Assembly (NCBI GenBank): GCA_963809695.1 | Contig: CAWEKI010000005.1 | Location: forward strand, 62,001-126,000 | Length of the DNA stretch: 64,000 bases | Direction of reading: 5' to 3' | Origin: JAGDMJ01 sp963809695 | GTDB taxonomy: Bacteria; Bacteroidota; Ignavibacteria; UBA10030; UBA6906 | Shown: positions 61,563 to 64,000 of the stretch, piece after piece | How positions within the stretch are numbered: position 1 is the stretch's first letter | Layout: each line of letters opens with the position of its first letter | Translations under genes and position numbers: made by a program | Notes under the pieces: model-generated | What the model was told of the DNA's origin: nothing | Databases searched by the model: none | The model's input: the letters and a program-made list of their open reading frames with translations, nothing else

Positions 61563-64000
61563 CACGATCAACGCGGGGAGGTCACCTTCTCACAAAGCTC
61601 GGGCCTCTTCTCGGGGGCATCCGCATTTCGGCCCTCATCGCCCTCCTTCTCTGTTCGGCGACGGCACCTGGACAGGATCAACACTCTCTACGCACGCGTG
61701 AGGTTCCACCTCTGATCCCTGGTCCGGACGGTTGGCCCCCCCGAGCCAGCATCGCGTCCCCGCTCCTCAGCCTTCCTGCTGACACGGGAGACGTCCATTG
61801 GGATAACAGGTTCACCGGAGCATACGGAGTCGATGGCACGGTCTATGCTATCGCGTCACGCAACGGCGTCTATTACTTCGGAGGGAGCTTTTACGGAACA
61901 GACCAGATGCGGGCGTCCAACATTATCAGGTGGGATTCAGCAACCGGTGTCTGGTCTCCAGCAGGGTTGGGACTGAATGGAGCCGTCTTCACGCTCGTCT
62001 TTGTGGACACGGTCCTGTATGCCGGAGGATATTTCAACTATTCCGGGAACACACCGGTCAACAATGTGGCGAAGTGGAACGGAATTTCGTGGAGCGCGGT
62101 GGGCTCCGGCGTGAACAGCGTCGTCTACACGCTCCTCTCTTCCGACTCCGTCCTCTATGTCGGAGGTGCATTCGATTCTGCCGGCACAGTGCCAGCCCAT
62201 GGGATCGCCCGCTGGGATCGATCGCAATGGTCCGCTCTGGGAAGCGGCATGGACTATGCTGTTTTCGCCCTTGCGATGCTTGACACGGATTTGATCGCGG
62301 GCGGTACGTTCACAAAGGCGGGAGGGAAGGACGTCAACTACATCGCTCATTGGAACGGCAGCGAATGGTCTGGCCTCGCGTCCGGAATGGACAACAGCGT
62401 GCAAGCGCTGGCCGTCATGGGGAGGACTCTGTATGCCGGGGGAAATTTCGCTTACGCAGGCGGCGTGCCCGCCGGCAAGATCGCCCTATGGAATGGGACT
62501 GTCTGGTCAGCAATGGGAGACGGCACATCAGGGACCGTGAATGCGCTCCTCCCTGTTCGAGGCACACTCTACGTTGGAGGGTATTTCCGCGCCGCGGGAT
62601 CCTCACCTGCCAGCCGTGTGGCAAAGTGGGACACGGCAACCGCTTCGTGGTCCGGTGTGGCCAGTGGGGTGAACAGCACCGTCTGGACCCTGGCCTTGAT
62701 CGACAGCAATCTGTTTGTCGGGGGTTCATTCAGCAGCGCTGGTGGCATTGTGGCAAACCATATTGCAGAATGGAAGGACGGCTTCTGGTCTCCGTTGAGA
62801 GAATCGACACGGTCGAGCATCGACGGAAGCTATGTCGGCGCCGTCGCCGTAACCGATAGCTTCGTGTACGTCGCCGGCTCCTTTGTCAGCGTGGGAAACA
62901 TCGACGCGAACAATATCGCCCGATGGAATCCCAGGACAGACACCTGGGACAGCCTGGCAGGAGGACTTGACGGCCCGGTGTACGCGCTGGTGCCCAGCGG
63001 CAATGATCTCTATGCGGCAGGCGTGTTTGCGTCGTCGGCAGGCGGCGCCATACCCCTGAACTACGTGGCAAAGTGGAACGGGCAGAACTGGTCGCCGCTC
63101 GGTTCAGGAACAAACAACGGGGTGACCTCACTCGTGGTGGATGGCAACGACGTCTACGCGGGAGGATGGTTTTCGGAGGCCGACGGCAACCCGGCGCAAT
63201 TCGTCGCTCACTGGGATGGATCGGAATGGTCGGCACTCGGCACAGGACTCAACAGCGGCGTCACATCGCTGGCCAAGTTCGGCTCCGATCTCTACGCGGG
63301 CGGCTACTTTACCGCTGCGGGAAACAAGAACGTGAGTTATATTGCCCGGTGGAACGGCGCGGAGTGGGACACCGTGGGAACCGGAATGCAGTATGCAGTG
63401 TATAACTTGCTCACTGTCGGTCCCAACCTGTATGCAGGTGGCCTGTTCACGACTGCAGGGGGGATTCCGGCGCTCAATATCGCACGATGGAACGGCTCCG
63501 CCTGGTCGAACCTCGGTAAAGGGTTCAACCAAACCGTCAATTGGCTTGCCAGTGACGGAAAAGACCTGTACGCGGGCGGGGCGTTCACGGCCAGCGGACA
63601 AACTCCGCTGAACCACGTCGCTCGATGGGACTCGACCAGAAGCAAGTGGTATCCATTGGGAAGTGGATTGAATTGGACCGTCTACACGCTCGCGATGGGC
63701 GGGCAAGACCTTTACGCAGGGGGACTGTTCACGGCGGCCGGCCAAAAGCCTTCCTTCAAGTTTGCCCATTGGAACAAGACCCTCACCATTACGGACGTTC
63801 AAGAGCAGGAGGGGCTCCGTCCTGAACAGTCAGCGTTGCTGCAAAACTATCCGAACCCGTTCAATCCGTCAACAGTGATTAAATACACAGTTGCAGGGGC
63901 TGGGGGGCCGGGGGCAAGGGGTGTGTCGCTGGTCGTATACGATGTGCTGGGACGCCAAGTGGCGGTGCTGGTCAATGAGAAGAAGCAGCCGGGTACGTAT
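61559..64000 (+). CDS. Secreted repeat-propeller protein with T9SS sorting domain (3' end outside window)
   Basis: A partial gene of at least 814 codons running off the window. ATG 61559 overlaps the GH9 stop by four bases (ATGA). A signal peptide region (GGIRISALIALLLCSATAPGQ) is followed by about 13 repeats of 45-55 residues with the core LYAGGxFxxAG, IARWNG and WSxLGSG. Each repeat ends near a W/N-rich turn, like Kelch or delta-60-type beta-propellers. The end matches a T9SS type A sorting domain (QNYPNPFNPSTVIKY then VYDVLGRQVAVLVNEKKQPG). It is probably a cell-surface partner of the polysaccharide system; its binding target is unknown. Confidence 0.85.
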   Translation, partial: MTRSTRGGHLLTKLGPLLGGIRISALIALLLCSATAPGQDQHSLRTREVPPLIPGPDGWPPRASIASPLLSLPADTGDVHWDNRFTGAYGVDGTVYAIASRNGVYYFGGSFYGTDQMRASNIIRWDSATGVWSPAGLGLNGAVFTLVFVDTVLYAGGYFNYSGNTPVNNVAKWNGISWSAVGSGVNSVVYTLLSSDSVLYVGGAFDSAGTVPAHGIARWDRSQWSALGSGMDYAVFALAMLDTDLIAGGTFTKAGGKDVNYIAHWNGSEWSGLASGMDNSVQALAVMGRTLYAGGNFAYAGGVPAGKIALWNGTVWSAMGDGTSGTVNALLPVRGTLYVGGYFRAAGSSPASRVAKWDTATASWSGVASGVNSTVWTLALIDSNLFVGGSFSSAGGIVANHIAEWKDGFWSPLRESTRSSIDGSYVGAVAVTDSFVYVAGSFVSVGNIDANNIARWNPRTDTWDSLAGGLDGPVYALVPSGNDLYAAGVFASSAGGAIPLNYVAKWNGQNWSPLGSGTNNGVTSLVVDGNDVYAGGWFSEADGNPAQFVAHWDGSEWSALGTGLNSGVTSLAKFGSDLYAGGYFTAAGNKNVSYIARWNGAEWDTVGTGMQYAVYNLLTVGPNLYAGGLFTTAGGIPALNIARWNGSAWSNLGKGFNQTVNWLASDGKDLYAGGAFTASGQTPLNHVARWDSTRSKWYPLGSGLNWTVYTLAMGGQDLYAGGLFTAAGQKPSFKFAHWNKTLTITDVQEQEGLRPEQSALLQNYPNPFNPSTVIKYTVAGAGGPGARGVSLVVYDVLGRQVAVLVNEKKQPGTY

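Overview
The window is typical bacterial chromosome (roughly 55-60% GC, dense genes, short gaps) from a member of the Bacteroidota/Chlorobiota (FCB) group. The evidence is type IX secretion (T9SS): a gingipain-like PorU sortase next to PorV, a second PorV/PorQ-family protein, and several secreted proteins with the C-terminal 'YPNPF...' sorting domain. A serine-palmitoyltransferase-like gene fits the same group. Many genes have clear AGGAGG-type ribosome sites, and the promoters I can see are TTGACA/TATAAT-like with 17-bp spacers. This is unlike classical Bacteroidia and points towards Ignavibacteria/Kapabacteria-like relatives; that placement is inference.

Layout. 1-5.3 kb: glycosyltransferase, Kir-type K+ channel, M14 carboxypeptidase, small hypothetical, NUDIX hydrolase and a REP/BIME-like palindrome array. 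5.4-8.8 kb: aromatic amino-acid (histidine) ammonia-lyase and hisS, with a divergent tRNA-His that lacks the usual G-1/C73 identity pair. 8.9-12.2 kb: two overlapping LptF/LptG permeases and a REP-associated tyrosine transposase (RAYT) flanked by its own palindromes. 12.2-25.0 kb (minus strand): a porU-porV operon followed by a degenerate M6-like secreted protein, a metallopeptidase/beta-propeller/barrel fusion and a DUF5683-like protein. The operon is preceded by a structured leader with a strong promoter and a textbook terminator/antiterminator pair.

25.4-34.2 kb (plus strand): glgA-gmhB-lipoprotein-outer-membrane protein, then glyA-PorV-like-tatC-polyprenyl synthase. 34.3-39.5 kb: UspA, IlvE, a GNAT-like protein, an SPT-like alpha-oxoamine synthase and a divergent epimerase/reductase. 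The last three match the spt/bCerS/cerR trio of bacterial ceramide synthesis. 39.5-50.3 kb: a six-hairpin glycosidase, a GT4, an M64 peptidase, Ada, two ABM-fold proteins, a GAF-SpoIIE phosphatase and a GH18 protein with a T9SS tail.

50.4-64.0 kb is a tight operon, with ATGA-type overlaps at three of its junctions, that looks like an uncharacterised exopolysaccharide synthesis/export locus. In order it has a KaiC/RAD55-like ATPase with an altered Walker A, a TPR plus beta-barrel exporter, a PgaC-like GT2 synthase, a small membrane protein, a membrane-anchored protein with a degenerate NodB-like domain, an FN3 lipoprotein, a GH9 endoglucanase and a repeat-propeller protein with a T9SS tail that runs off the window. 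This operon and the porU leader RNA are the two most promising undescribed systems here.
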